64,000 nucleotides of DNA from Roseburia hominis (GTDB lineage: Bacteria; Bacillota; Clostridia; Lachnospirales; Lachnospiraceae): NCBI GenBank assembly GCA_021771815.1, contig JAETOE010000003.1, positions 1-64,000 of the forward strand. The letters run 5' to 3'. The stretch's first letter is position 1. Every line of letters starts with the position of its first letter. Below the pieces are notes generated by a model, which ran no database searches, was not told the DNA's origin, and worked only from the letters and a program-made list of their open reading frames with translations. Shown in pieces: positions 52,474-61,404 of this stretch. The position numbers and the translations under genes were made by a program.

Positions 52474-53688
52474 ATGTATAAAATTAATGACAATTACCAG
52501 AAGCTGCCGGGAAGCTATCTTTTCAGCACGATCGGCAAGAAGGTAAACGCTTACTCTGCGGCAAATCCGGATAAGAAGATTATCCGTCTCGGTATCGGCG
52601 ACGTGACGCAGCCGCTTGCTCCGGCGATCATAGAGGCGATGCATAAGGCGGTCGATGAGATGGGCTGCGCGGAGACCTTTCACGGTTACGCGCCGGATCT
52701 TGGATATGATTTTCTCAGAAATGCGATCGTGAAGAATGATTATCAGGCAAGAGGCTGCGATATCACAGCGGATGAGATTTTCGTGTCGGATGGTGCGAAG
52801 AGCGACTCCGGTAATATTCAGGAGATTTTCGCCGAGAATAACCGCATTGCAGTCTGCGACCCGGTCTATCCGGTTTATGTGGATTCGAATGTCATGGCGG
52901 GAAGAACCGGCACTTACGATCCGAAGACGGAGATGTGGAGCGATGTGATCTATATGCCGTGCACGATGGAGAATAACTTCGTGCCGGAGTTCCCGAAGGA
53001 GACGCCGGATATGATTTATCTGTGCCTGCCGAATAATCCGACCGGAACCACAATCACCAGGGCGCAGCTTCAGAGCTGGGTGGATTATGCAAATAAGGTC
53101 GGAGCGGTCATCATCTATGACGCAGCGTATGAAGCATATATTTCCGAGGAGAATGTCGCGCATTCCATCTATGAGTGCGAGGGAGCCAGGACCTGTGCGA
53201 TCGAGCTTAAGAGCTTTTCCAAGAATGCCGGATTTACGGGCGTCCGCTTAGGCTACACGGTCGTTCCGAAAGAACTTAAGTGCGGCGGCGTTTCCCTGAA
53301 TGCGATGTGGGCGAGACGCCACGGCACGAAGTTCAACGGTGCGCCGTATATTGTGCAGCGCGCGGGCGAGGCAGTGTACTCCGACGCGGGAAAAGCGCAG
53401 CTTAAGGAGCAGGTTGCTTACTATATGAAGAATGCAGCGACGATCAAGGACGGGCTGGCGAAAGCGGGCTACACGGTATTCGGCGGAGTGAACGCACCGT
53501 ACATCTGGCTGAAGACGCCGGATCAGATGACTTCATGGGAATTTTTCGATTATCTGCTTGAGAACGCAAATATAGTCGGAACACCGGGTTCGGGCTTTGG
53601 ACCGAGCGGCGAAGGGTATTTCAGACTGACGGCATTCGGCAGTTACGAGAATACGCTTGCGGCGCTGGAACGTATTCAGAAGCTGTAG
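52474..53688 (+). CDS. dapL: LL-diaminopimelate aminotransferase
   Basis: Converts tetrahydrodipicolinate directly to LL-diaminopimelate, bypassing the acyl routes of lysine and peptidoglycan synthesis. The 404-aa fold-type I PLP enzyme has the N-terminal [38 protein letters not shown] near residue 187 and the PLP lysine in [17 protein letters not shown] near residue 250. AAGGAGAG precedes the ATG. It works with dapA-dapB at the end of the window, though 9 kb apart. Confidence 0.97.
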   Translation: MYKINDNYQKLPGSYLFSTIGKKVNAYSAANPDKKIIRLGIGDVTQPLAPAIIEAMHKAVDEMGCAETFHGYAPDLGYDFLRNAIVKNDYQARGCDITADEIFVSDGAKSDSGNIQEIFAENNRIAVCDPVYPVYVDSNVMAGRTGTYDPKTEMWSDVIYMPCTMENNFVPEFPKETPDMIYLCLPNNPTGTTITRAQLQSWVDYANKVGAVIIYDAAYEAYISEENVAHSIYECEGARTCAIELKSFSKNAGFTGVRLGYTVVPKELKCGGVSLNAMWARRHGTKFNGAPYIVQRAGEAVYSDAGKAQLKEQVAYYMKNAATIKDGLAKAGYTVFGGVNAPYIWLKTPDQMTSWEFFDYLLENANIVGTPGSGFGPSGEGYFRLTAFGSYENTLAALERIQKL

Positions 53689-53694
53689 GCACGA

Positions 53695-53776
53695 GGGCTG
53701 CCGTATGGGAAATCCGTAGGGTTCACATCATAGGAGTATGTGAAAAGGACGGGATTTTCCATGCGGCGGCCTTTTT
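53695..53776 (+). terminator. Long imperfect terminator hairpin after dapL
   Basis: GGCTGCCGTATGGGAAATCC and GGGATTTTCCATGCGGCGGCC form a long imperfect stem followed by TTTTT. Confidence 0.65.
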
Positions 53777-53800
53777 GCATGCAACATATGTTGCGTGCAA
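53775..53800. repeat. Near-perfect 26-bp palindrome
   Basis: TTGCATGCAACAT is followed by ATGTTGCGTGCAA; the arms are complementary except for one T-G pair. It stands directly behind the dapL terminator and about 100 bp before the MBOAT promoter, so it may be an operator or a second stem. Confidence 0.65.
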
Positions 53801-53898
53801 ATATACGGGAAAAATCTGCAATATGACGATTTAGGGATGAAAACTGTTTGAAAATGCGGCGGTTGTGTTTGAAAAGTGTGATTATAGGGTTTCGTGTA

Positions 53899-53928
53899 TT
53901 TACAATCATGATTCCGCTGTGTTAAAAT
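53899..53928 (+). promoter_or_regulatory. Promoter of the MBOAT-SGNH pair
   Basis: TTTACA (53899-53904), an 18-bp spacer and TAAAAT (53923-53928). Confidence 0.6.
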
Positions 53929-53968
53929 AAAGGCGTTTTGACGAAGAAAAAGTGTGAGGAGAGAAACG

Positions 53969-55471
53969 GTGCTTTTTAATTCATTTAGTTTTCTGATATT
54001 TTTCCCGGTTGTTCTGGGCGTTTATTTTATTATTCCAAAGAAGGCAAAGCAGTTCTGGCTTCTGGTTGCAAGCTATTTCTTCTATATGAACTGGAATGCC
54101 GTCTATGCGGTTCTGATTCTGGGAATCACGGTGATCGGTTACGCGGGAGGTATCCTTTTGGAGCGCGCCGATGCAGGGGGAACAGCGGAGCAGGCGGCCG
54201 TGCAGAGAAAGCGGAAGTTCTATATGCTGGTCGCTGCCGTGTTGAGTCTTGGCATTTTGTTTACGTTTAAGTATCTCAATTTTGCGATCGAGAATATCAA
54301 TAGGCTGTTTGCGATGACAGGCAGTTCGTTTGCGGTTACGGCGGTCGATATCGTGCTTCCGGTCGGAATTTCGTTCTATACCTTTCAGGCGCTTGGCTAT
54401 GTGATCGATGTATACCGTAGGGATGTCGCGGCGGAGAAGAACTTTCTGCGCTATGCGCTGTTCGTATCGTTCTTCCCGCAGCTTGTGGCAGGACCGATCG
54501 AGCGAAGCAGAAATCTCTTACAGCAGCTTAAGGAGCCGGCAAAGTTCGACTACGATGCGGCAAAGAATGGTCTGTTACTGATGTTGTGGGGCTATTTTGA
54601 GAAAATGTGGGTGGCGGACAGGCTTGCCATCCTTGTCGATACGGTGTACAACGATTACGGAAATTATTCTGCCGGAATGATCGTTTTGGCGACAATGCTG
54701 TTCTCTGTCCAGATTTATTGTGATTTCGGGGGCTACAGTCATATCGCGATCGGAGCGGCGCAGGTGCTTGGAATACGTTTGATGGATAACTTCAGACAGC
54801 CTTATCTTGCGACGAGTATCAAGGACTTCTGGAATCGCTGGCATATCAGTCTCTCCACGTGGTTCCGTGATTATCTGTATTTTCCGCTTGGCGGAAGCCG
54901 CTGTTCGAAACCCAGGGCATACCGCAACCTAATGATCACATTTCTCGTCAGCGGTCTGTGGCACGGCGCGAGCTGGCATTATGTCGTGTGGGGCGGGTTG
55001 AATGGATTTTATCAGATTGTCGGCAGGATGACGAAGCAGATGAGGGAAAAGCTGCGCGCGAAGCTGCATATCCGCGAGGACGGTATGCCGCTTCGGATCT
55101 TCCAGACGGTCGCGACATTTCTTCTGGCAAGCTTTGCATGGCTGTTTTTCCGGGCGGACGGTCTGGGAAATGCATATGGAATGCTTCAGCGGACGCTGAC
55201 AAACGGCGTCTGGTTTGAGCAGCTTTTCAATGGAACGATTTTTATGATGGGACTTAGCAGGCTCGGCGTATATCAGTTGATTTTTGCAATCATTGTACTT
55301 GTGGCGGTGGATATCTGCCATGAGCGGGGCGTGAGCTTCCGCAAGTGGATTGCAGCGCGCCCGATTGTGGTGCGATGGGGAATTTATATGGTAACGCTTC
55401 TGGCATTTCTGGTGCTTGTCATCCAGAATTACGGACGTCCGGCGGCGGAGTTTATTTATTTCCAGTTTTAG
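53969..55471 (+). CDS. MBOAT-family membrane O-acyltransferase (AlgI/DltB-like)
   Basis: 500-aa polytopic enzyme that transfers acyl groups, probably acetyl, to extracellular polysaccharide. It begins LFNSFSFLIFFPVVLGVYFIIPKKAKQFWLLVASYFFYMNW. The MBOAT core has FFPQLVAGPIER and the catalytic His in SGLWHGASWHYVVWGGLNG near residue 335. The start is GTG 53969, 7 bp after GAGGAG; a GTG at 53954 is possible. An SGNH-type protein follows after 20 bp, the usual partner in AlgI/AlgX- or DltB/DltD-like pairs. Confidence 0.92.
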   Translation: MLFNSFSFLIFFPVVLGVYFIIPKKAKQFWLLVASYFFYMNWNAVYAVLILGITVIGYAGGILLERADAGGTAEQAAVQRKRKFYMLVAAVLSLGILFTFKYLNFAIENINRLFAMTGSSFAVTAVDIVLPVGISFYTFQALGYVIDVYRRDVAAEKNFLRYALFVSFFPQLVAGPIERSRNLLQQLKEPAKFDYDAAKNGLLLMLWGYFEKMWVADRLAILVDTVYNDYGNYSAGMIVLATMLFSVQIYCDFGGYSHIAIGAAQVLGIRLMDNFRQPYLATSIKDFWNRWHISLSTWFRDYLYFPLGGSRCSKPRAYRNLMITFLVSGLWHGASWHYVVWGGLNGFYQIVGRMTKQMREKLRAKLHIREDGMPLRIFQTVATFLLASFAWLFFRADGLGNAYGMLQRTLTNGVWFEQLFNGTIFMMGLSRLGVYQLIFAIIVLVAVDICHERGVSFRKWIAARPIVVRWGIYMVTLLAFLVLVIQNYGRPAAEFIYFQF

Positions 55472-55491
55472 ACAGGGGGCATGGTTATTAT

Positions 55492-56448
55492 ATGAAAAGA
55501 TTTGTTGGAAAATTGGTTGTATTTTTATGTCTTTTCGGCGTGATCGTCCTCGGGCTGGATGTTCTGTCGGCGCAGGAGCCGTTTCGTGAGGGGTTTGCAT
55601 ATGTGACCGAGAGCAGCGATTACTGGGCGGGGGAGAACGATGATATCGCGATTTATATCAGTCAGGTGCGCGAGCAGGGAGAATATACGAAGCTTGTCGT
55701 CGGCGACTCCGTGTGCCACCAGCTCACGAACGGGCTGCGGGATGTGAATGCTGATTATTCCCTGGTCGGAAATAACCGGGCGCTTTCTATTGCGGGGGAA
55801 TACCTGCTCACGCGCGAATTTCTGGAGACACATGAGGGAATTACAGACGTCTATCTGATCGTCGGGCTTGATTCGCTGCAGACGAACATTGACGTGATGT
55901 ATGGATATCAGTATGTGGCAATTCCGTTTCTGCGGGAGGACATGCTGCAGAATCTGGATGAGAAGACGCTTGAGGAAATGAACGATACCTTCGGAACATT
56001 TTTTATGCAAAAGTCCGTGTCGAGGATGGTCGCGTGCTCGTCGGTCAACCGCAAGCTGTATCTGAATTATATCAAAGAGCATAAGGGAGTGCTTGACCCG
56101 AATCCGGGAGGCGGCATTGTGATGTCCGAGGTGGCGGCGGAGTATCTTGTGAAGATTTATGAGCTGTGCGAAGAATACGGGGTGACGATGCATCTGCTGC
56201 CGGACCCGCTGGCGGATAACCAGTACAGAAGGGACCAGGCGGATGGGCTGCGGCAGGATTTTGCGGCGCGCGGGCTCGACGAGCTGTTTCCGAATTATTT
56301 CGATGAAATCATGTACTACCCGGAGGAGCAGTTCGGCGACGGTATACATTTTAGCGAGCCTTACAATACACAGGAGGAGTTCAATCAGAAACTGACGGAG
56401 CTGTATCTGGATAAGGGATATCTGGAAGGATTGGTGCTCGAACCGTAG
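55492..56448 (+). CDS. SGNH/AlgX-like extracytoplasmic acylation partner
   Basis: 318 aa with an N-terminal membrane helix (residues 5-25, VGKLVVFLCLFGVIVLGLDVL) and an outer SGNH-like domain. The nucleophile Ser is in LVVGDSVCHQL near residue 72 and the catalytic Asp/His in DGIHFSEP near residue 287. A block near residue 120 (VYLIVGLDSLQT) resembles the Gly/Asn blocks. It most likely completes acyl transfer from the MBOAT enzyme to a glycan outside the membrane. The polymer modified is not evident. The ribosome site GGGGG is 12 bp from the ATG, rather far. Confidence 0.8.
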   Translation: MKRFVGKLVVFLCLFGVIVLGLDVLSAQEPFREGFAYVTESSDYWAGENDDIAIYISQVREQGEYTKLVVGDSVCHQLTNGLRDVNADYSLVGNNRALSIAGEYLLTREFLETHEGITDVYLIVGLDSLQTNIDVMYGYQYVAIPFLREDMLQNLDEKTLEEMNDTFGTFFMQKSVSRMVACSSVNRKLYLNYIKEHKGVLDPNPGGGIVMSEVAAEYLVKIYELCEEYGVTMHLLPDPLADNQYRRDQADGLRQDFAARGLDELFPNYFDEIMYYPEEQFGDGIHFSEPYNTQEEFNQKLTELYLDKGYLEGLVLEP

Positions 56449-56498
56449 AGGATAGGTGTCCAAGCTGTATCGTTTGGTGCCTGAAACATAGATAAGAC

Positions 56499-56526
56499 TT
56501 GACAAACATCAGAATCCATGTATAAT
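56499..56526 (+). promoter_or_regulatory. Promoter of the metal exporter-Fur operon
   Basis: A perfect TTGACA (56499-56504), a 16-bp spacer and a perfect TATAAT (56521-56526), directly followed by repeated TGCAAATG sequences. Confidence 0.85.
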
Positions 56527-56532
56527 ACAAAA

Positions 56533-56584
56533 TGCAAATGAGTTGCAAATGCAAAAGAAGTGCAAATGCGATTCACTTGCATTT
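56533..56584 (+). promoter_or_regulatory. Repeated TGCAAATG elements, candidate Fur-type operator
   Basis: TGCAAATG occurs at 56533-56540, 56544-56551 and 56561-56568, with related TGCAAAAG at 56550 and the inverted CTTGCATT at 56577-56584. They cover the transcription start, so binding would repress. The next-to-downstream gene encodes a Fur/Zur-family repressor. Confidence 0.65.
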
Positions 56585-56650
56585 TTTGCTGTCATTCAGG
56601 AAATAACAGTGTGTAGAAGCACAAATTTGTTGTATAAAGAAGGTGGAACC

Positions 56651-57505
56651 ATGGCTGATATATTGACGGATACATTACTCGACGGCGCAAAACTGCTTCC
56701 GTTTTTGTTTCTTACTTATTTACTGATGGAGACATTGGAGCATCACACGGCGGGCAGGCTGCAGGAGAAAATACGCACTGCCGGAACATGGGGGCCGGTG
56801 TGGGGCGGACTGCTCGGCGTTATTCCACAGTGCGGCTTTTCGGCGGCGGCTTCAAGCCTTTTTGCCGGAAGGGTCATCACGGTGGGAACGCTGCTTGCAA
56901 TCTATCTGTCGACCTCGGATGAAATGCTTCCGATTCTGATTTCCGAGGCGGTGCCGGCACAGGCGATCGCGAAAATTCTTGCCGTGAAGGTTGTCATTGC
57001 AATGCTGTCGGGACTTTTGGTGGAACTTATCTACACAAAGGTCATGAAGCGGCAGGAGAAGGAAATGGACATTCATGTGGTGTGCGAGGAAGAGCACTGC
57101 CACTGTGAGGATGGGATTTTAATTTCTGCACTGAAGCACACGGTGCGGATTTTCGTATATATCCTTCTGATTTCGCTGGCGCTCAATCTGGTGCTTGGCT
57201 TCGTCGGGGAGGAGGCACTTGCCGGGCTCTTTTGGGGTACGCCGTTTGTCGGGGAACTGATTGCGGCACTTGTAGGATTGATTCCGAACTGTGCGTCGTC
57301 GGTGGTGATCACGCAGCTCTATCTTGACGGGATCATCGGTGCGGGCGCGATGATGTCGGGACTGCTTGTGAACGCGGGCGTCGGCGTGCTGGTGCTTTTT
57401 AGGCTGAACCGTGATTACAGGCAGAACGCGGCGATTGTCGGGAGCCTGTATGCGCTGGGCGTGTTCTGGGGCGTTGTCATTGAACTGTGTGGAATTGTAT
57501 TTTAG
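56651..57505 (+). CDS. ArsP_2-type putative heavy-metal exporter
   Basis: 284-aa polytopic membrane protein of the putative manganese/heavy-metal exporter group (ArsP_2-like). Two homologous halves each open with a Pro-Cys or Asn-Cys membrane motif: GVIPQCGFSAAASSLFAGRVITVGTLLAIYLSTSDEMLP near residue 60 and GLIPNCASSVVITQLYLDGIIGAGAMMSGLLVNAGVG near 217. Between them is a His/Cys/Glu-rich cytosolic loop (VCEEEHCHCEDG, about 145-157), likely a metal sensor or gate. ATG 56651 follows AAGGTGG. The Fur-family regulator starts 17 bp after its stop. Confidence 0.85.
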   Translation: MADILTDTLLDGAKLLPFLFLTYLLMETLEHHTAGRLQEKIRTAGTWGPVWGGLLGVIPQCGFSAAASSLFAGRVITVGTLLAIYLSTSDEMLPILISEAVPAQAIAKILAVKVVIAMLSGLLVELIYTKVMKRQEKEMDIHVVCEEEHCHCEDGILISALKHTVRIFVYILLISLALNLVLGFVGEEALAGLFWGTPFVGELIAALVGLIPNCASSVVITQLYLDGIIGAGAMMSGLLVNAGVGVLVLFRLNRDYRQNAAIVGSLYALGVFWGVVIELCGIVF

Positions 57506-57522
57506 GAACAGGAGAGAATAAG

Positions 57523-57933
57523 ATGGCGGGAAACGGTTATGCAACGACGAGCAGAAAGAAAATACTGGAATTTCTAAAGAGCAACTGTGACAGGACGGTT
57601 ACGGCGTCGGATATTGACACATATCTGCGGCGAAATGGGGATGCGGTCAATATTACCACGATCTACCGTTATCTGGATAAGCTTGCGAACGACGGAACGG
57701 TCATGAAATATGTTGCGGAATGCGGCGGGAAAGCCGTGTACCAGTATATTGAGCTGGGGCAGCACTGTGAGGAGCATTTGCATTTGAAGTGTGTAAAATG
57801 CGGCTGTATTATTCATCTGGACTGTGCGTTCATGGACGAGATTGCGGAGCATATCCGAAGGGACCATGGATTTGCGTTGCAGTGCAGGAATTCGATTCTC
57901 TATGGGTTATGTAAAGATTGCAGACAGGAATAG
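57523..57933 (+). CDS. Fur/Zur-family metalloregulator
   Basis: 136-aa Fur-family repressor. Winged helix (residues 1-75: TTSRKKILEFLKSNCDRTVTASDIDTYL ... VNITTIYRYLDKL) and a dimerisation/metal domain with HCEEHLHLKCVKCGCIIHLDC. The structural zinc pairs CVKC and a C-terminal CKDC are present. Family members respond to Fe, Zn or Mn; the metal cannot be read here. It is co-transcribed with the exporter, and the TGCAAATG repeats in their promoter are the likely operator. GGAGAG lies upstream of the ATG. Confidence 0.9.
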   Translation: MAGNGYATTSRKKILEFLKSNCDRTVTASDIDTYLRRNGDAVNITTIYRYLDKLANDGTVMKYVAECGGKAVYQYIELGQHCEEHLHLKCVKCGCIIHLDCAFMDEIAEHIRRDHGFALQCRNSILYGLCKDCRQE

Positions 57934-57985
57934 TCCGCAGTCTTTTTTTATATAATGAAGAGAATAAACGGATTGCGGCAGGAAT

Positions 57986-59155
57986 ATGGGAATAGATGAC
58001 AGGAAAAAAGACCGGTGCGGCATACTAAGAGCGGCGATTGTGCTGGAAGCGGCGCTGCTTTTGGCAATCGGTGTGATTTTCGCCGGAGAAGGAAGATTTT
58101 CCGGTCAGACGGCGATTGAGACGACAAGCGACGGCTATATCAAATGGGTGGATTTCAATGTGTCTTACGAGGCGCTCTGCCGTGCGTATGACTATGACGT
58201 GACGACGTACGGACAGAAGATCCATCTGGACTGGATCGATCTTCTCGCCTATGTAGGGGCGAAAAATGGAGGCGATTTCGGACCGGGCGCCACGGAGGAC
58301 ATCCGGACGATCGCAGAGAAAATTTTGTCCGGCGAGACGACGATGAAAGCGGCGACTGAGGATATGAAATATTTTTCGTATTACCGGGAAGCGTATGGCG
58401 CCGTGCTCGGCGGGCTGGTCGGGGAATATGAGATTCAGGAGAAGGAGGGCGGTTCCTATGTGAAACAATACGGGTTGAAAGGATTTTCTCCGATCGCGAA
58501 GGGGTTTGAGTACAGTGATTACGATGATTTCGGCGTGTCGAGAAGCTACGGCTACCGCAGACAGCATTTAGGGCACGATATGATGGGACAGGTGGGTACG
58601 CCGATCGTTGCGGTGGAGTCAGGCTATGTGGAAGCGCTTGGCTGGAACCAGTACGGCGGCTGGCGTATCGGCATTCGCAGCTTTGACGGAAAGCGCTACT
58701 ATTACTATGCGCATTTGAGACAGAATTACCCGTATCAGGAAAAGCTTAAGGCGGGCGACGTGGTCACTGCGGGCGAGGTCGTTGGTTACATGGGGCATAC
58801 CGGTTACAGCACGAAGGAGAACGTTAACAATATCGATCAGGTGCATCTGCATTTCGGGCTGCAGTTAATCTTTGACGAATCGCAGAAGGAGGGAAACAAT
58901 GAAATATGGGTGGATTGCTATGATCTGACGCGTTTTCTGTACAAGAACCGCTGTGAGGTACATAAAGTGGAAGGCAAAAAGGAGTGGAAGCGGACGATCG
59001 ACATGAAAGATCCTGCGGCAGCGCAGTATCTTGAAAGAGTAACAGAACCGGAAGAGATGGACGACAAGGGGAAAACGACAGAGAAAGAGGAAGCGACAGA
59101 GATAGAGAAAACAACAGAGAAAGAGGAAACGACAGGAAAGGAGAAAGCGCCGTAA
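57986..59155 (+). CDS. M23-family metallopeptidase, membrane anchored
   Basis: 389 aa: an N-terminal membrane helix (about residues 12-32), an extracellular linker with a conserved region (YDVTTYGQKIHLDWIDLLAYVGAKNGG), an M23/LytM domain (about 172-290; HLGHDMMG supplies His and Asp, HLHFG the HxH), and a charged C-terminal tail made of TTEKEE-type repeats (about 358-388). All zinc ligands are present, so it should be an active endopeptidase on peptidoglycan. It resembles SpoIIQ-like and NlpD-like proteins, though sporulation linkage is unproved. The tail repeats are low-complexity and may vary. Confidence 0.88.
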   Translation: MGIDDRKKDRCGILRAAIVLEAALLLAIGVIFAGEGRFSGQTAIETTSDGYIKWVDFNVSYEALCRAYDYDVTTYGQKIHLDWIDLLAYVGAKNGGDFGPGATEDIRTIAEKILSGETTMKAATEDMKYFSYYREAYGAVLGGLVGEYEIQEKEGGSYVKQYGLKGFSPIAKGFEYSDYDDFGVSRSYGYRRQHLGHDMMGQVGTPIVAVESGYVEALGWNQYGGWRIGIRSFDGKRYYYYAHLRQNYPYQEKLKAGDVVTAGEVVGYMGHTGYSTKENVNNIDQVHLHFGLQLIFDESQKEGNNEIWVDCYDLTRFLYKNRCEVHKVEGKKEWKRTIDMKDPAAAQYLERVTEPEEMDDKGKTTEKEEATEIEKTTEKEETTGKEKAP

Positions 59156-59246
59156 CAAAAAATAAGGCAGCCGACAGACATTTCTCTGGTTTGTCAGGAT
59201 AAAATATCTGTGGACTGCCATTTGGCTGTCGGAATACCGTGAGGAT

Positions 59247-61085
59247 TTATTTCTTCATATTCGCACGTTTTCTTAAGGTAGGGTCGAGAATCCGCTTACG
59301 GATACGCAGGCTCTCCGGCGTTACCTCGAGAAGCTCGTCGACGTCAATGAAATCGAGCGCCTGCTCAAGACTTAAGATTCTCGGCGGAACAAGCGTCAGC
59401 GCTTCGTCAGCGGAGGAAGAACGCGTGTTGGTCAGATGCTTCTTCTTGCATACGTTCAGTTCGATATCCTCTGCTCTCGAAGAAGAACCGATGACCATTC
59501 CCGCGTAGACCTTCTGTCCCGGTCCGATGAAGAGCGTACCGCGGTCCTGAGCGGAGAACAGACCGTAAGTAACGGATTCACCCGTCTCAAAAGCAATCAG
59601 GGAGCCGAGCTTACGGTAAGCGATCTCGCCCTTATACGGCGCATAGCCGTTGAAGATCGTATTGATGATACCGTTTCCCTTGGTATCTGTCATAAATTCG
59701 CCGCGATAGCCGATCAGACCACGGGAAGGAATGTTGAACTCGAGTCTGGTGTAGCCTCCGGTAATCGGCTTCATGTTGAGCAGCTCGCCCTTGCGTTGGC
59801 TTAACTTCTCGATGACCGCTCCGGTAAACTCGTCCGGGACGTCGACATAAGCAAGCTCCATCGGCTCCAATTTCTTGCCGTTTTCATCGGTGTGATAGAG
59901 CACCTCCGCCTTGCTGACTGCGAACTCATATCCCTCGCGGCGCATGTTTTCGATCAGAACGGACAGATGCAGCTCGCCGCGTCCCGATACCTTGTAGGAA
60001 TCAGGGCTGTCAGTCTCTTCGACGCGCAGCGACACATCGGTGTTCAGTTCGCGGAAAAGACGATCCCTGATATGGCGGGAGGTAACGAACTTTCCTTCCT
60101 GTCCGGCGAACGGGCTGTCGTTTACGATGAAATTCATGGAGAGCGTCGGCTCGGAAATCTTCTGGAACGGGATGGCAGCCGGTTCCTCCGGGGAACAGAT
60201 CGTATCGCCGATATGGATATCCGCAATGCCGGAAACCGCTACGATAGAGCCGACTCCTGCCTCTGTGACCTCCACTTTGTTCAAGCCGTCAAACTCATAA
60301 AGCTTACTGATGCGGACCTTTTTCTGCTTGTCCGGCTCATGATGGTTGACTACAACGGCGTCCTGGTTGACACGGAGAAAGCCGTTGTCCACCTTTCCGA
60401 TGCCGATACGTCCGACGTACTCGTTGTAGTCGATCGTGCTGATGAGCATCTGCGTATTGGCGTCAGGATCGCCTTCCGGCGCCGGGATATAGTCGATGAT
60501 CGTCTCGAACAACGGAGTCATATCCTTGCGGTTGTTGATGAGATCGCCGATTTCGCGAACCGCGTAGCCGTCTCTTGCGGAGGCGAAGAGGAACGGGCAG
60601 TCGAGCTGCTCGTCGGAAGCGTCGAGATCCATGAAAAGCTCGAGAACCTCGTCGACAACTTCATTCGGACGCGCTTCCGGGCGGTCGACTTTATTTACGC
60701 ACACAACGACCGGAAGAGCAAGTTCAAGCGCTTTCATGAGAACGAACTTGGTCTGGGGCATAACGCCCTCGAACGCGTCGACGACAAGGATAACGCCGTT
60801 TACCATCTTGAGCACACGCTCGACCTCGCCGCCGAAATCTGCGTGTCCCGGGGTGTCGATGACGTTGATCTTCACGCCCTTGTAGGTGATCGCCGTGTTC
60901 TTGGATAGAATCGTGATGCCGCGCTCCCTCTCGATATCATTCGAGTCCATGACACGTTCCTGAACCTCCTGATTCTCGCGGAACACGCCGCTCTGCTTTA
61001 AAAGCTCGTCCACGAGCGTCGTCTTGCCGTGGTCAACATGGGCGATGATTGCTATGTTACGGACATCTTCACGTTTTATTTTCAT
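59247..61085 (-). CDS. typA: Ribosome-associated GTPase TypA/BipA
   Basis: Translational GTPase that binds the 70S ribosome and helps 50S assembly, especially in the cold and under stress. The 612-aa protein has G1 AHVDHGKTT (about residues 13-21), G3 DTPGHADF (near 75) and G4 NKVDRPEA (near 129), then domain II, EF-G-like domains III and V, and the TypA-specific C-terminal domain ending RKRILDPTLRKR. The start at 61085 gives the standard MKIKREDVRNIAII. An in-frame ATG 33 bp upstream lacks a ribosome site. Confidence 0.98.
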   Translation of the reverse strand: MKIKREDVRNIAIIAHVDHGKTTLVDELLKQSGVFRENQEVQERVMDSNDIERERGITILSKNTAITYKGVKINVIDTPGHADFGGEVERVLKMVNGVILVVDAFEGVMPQTKFVLMKALELALPVVVCVNKVDRPEARPNEVVDEVLELFMDLDASDEQLDCPFLFASARDGYAVREIGDLINNRKDMTPLFETIIDYIPAPEGDPDANTQMLISTIDYNEYVGRIGIGKVDNGFLRVNQDAVVVNHHEPDKQKKVRISKLYEFDGLNKVEVTEAGVGSIVAVSGIADIHIGDTICSPEEPAAIPFQKISEPTLSMNFIVNDSPFAGQEGKFVTSRHIRDRLFRELNTDVSLRVEETDSPDSYKVSGRGELHLSVLIENMRREGYEFAVSKAEVLYHTDENGKKLEPMELAYVDVPDEFTGAVIEKLSQRKGELLNMKPITGGYTRLEFNIPSRGLIGYRGEFMTDTKGNGIINTIFNGYAPYKGEIAYRKLGSLIAFETGESVTYGLFSAQDRGTLFIGPGQKVYAGMVIGSSSRAEDIELNVCKKKHLTNTRSSSADEALTLVPPRILSLEQALDFIDVDELLEVTPESLRIRKRILDPTLRKRANMKK

Positions 61086-61125
61086 ATTTAAAACCAATAC
61101 CTTTCTATAAAAAATCAACTTAATT

Positions 61126-61167
61126 ATTCTAACATATTTGCAGAAATGTGCAAGTATTTGTTATAAT
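61126..61167. promoter_or_regulatory. Divergent typA and ssb promoters
   Basis: Plus strand: TTGCAG (61138-61143), 18 bp, TATAAT (61162-61167) for the SSB gene. Minus strand: TTGCAC (61153-61148), 16 bp, TAGAAT (61131-61126) for typA. The two overlap, so they may compete. The SSB leader (61175-61404, about 230 nt) has no recognised element or gene. Confidence 0.6.
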
Positions 61168-61404
61168 AGAAAGGTTGGTATCTGTAAAGAAGCAAACAGA
61201 TGCGAAAATCGGGGAAAGAGGTCAGGGAAAATCTTTAGTGACAAAATATGTCATTTCATTCTTTTTCTTATCGACATATTTTATGAAAATTCTGTGCCGG
61301 GGCGTGATACAAATATTGTGTCAGGCAGATCATACCGGCAGAACGGAAACAAAGAAAAGGAACAAATCAAATAAGCGTATGATCTTAAGAAGGGAGAAAG
61401 ATTC

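Noticed and set aside
52450-53163. 237-codon open frame opposite dapL
   Set aside because: Shadow of dapL; rich in Ile/Arg/His as antisense frames usually are.
55525-56505. 326-codon open frame opposite the SGNH gene
   Set aside because: Antisense shadow of a gene with strong motif support; the opposite frame has no recognisable domain.
59892-60908. 338-codon open frame opposite typA
   Set aside because: Antisense shadow of typA caused by its codon use; no ribosome site.
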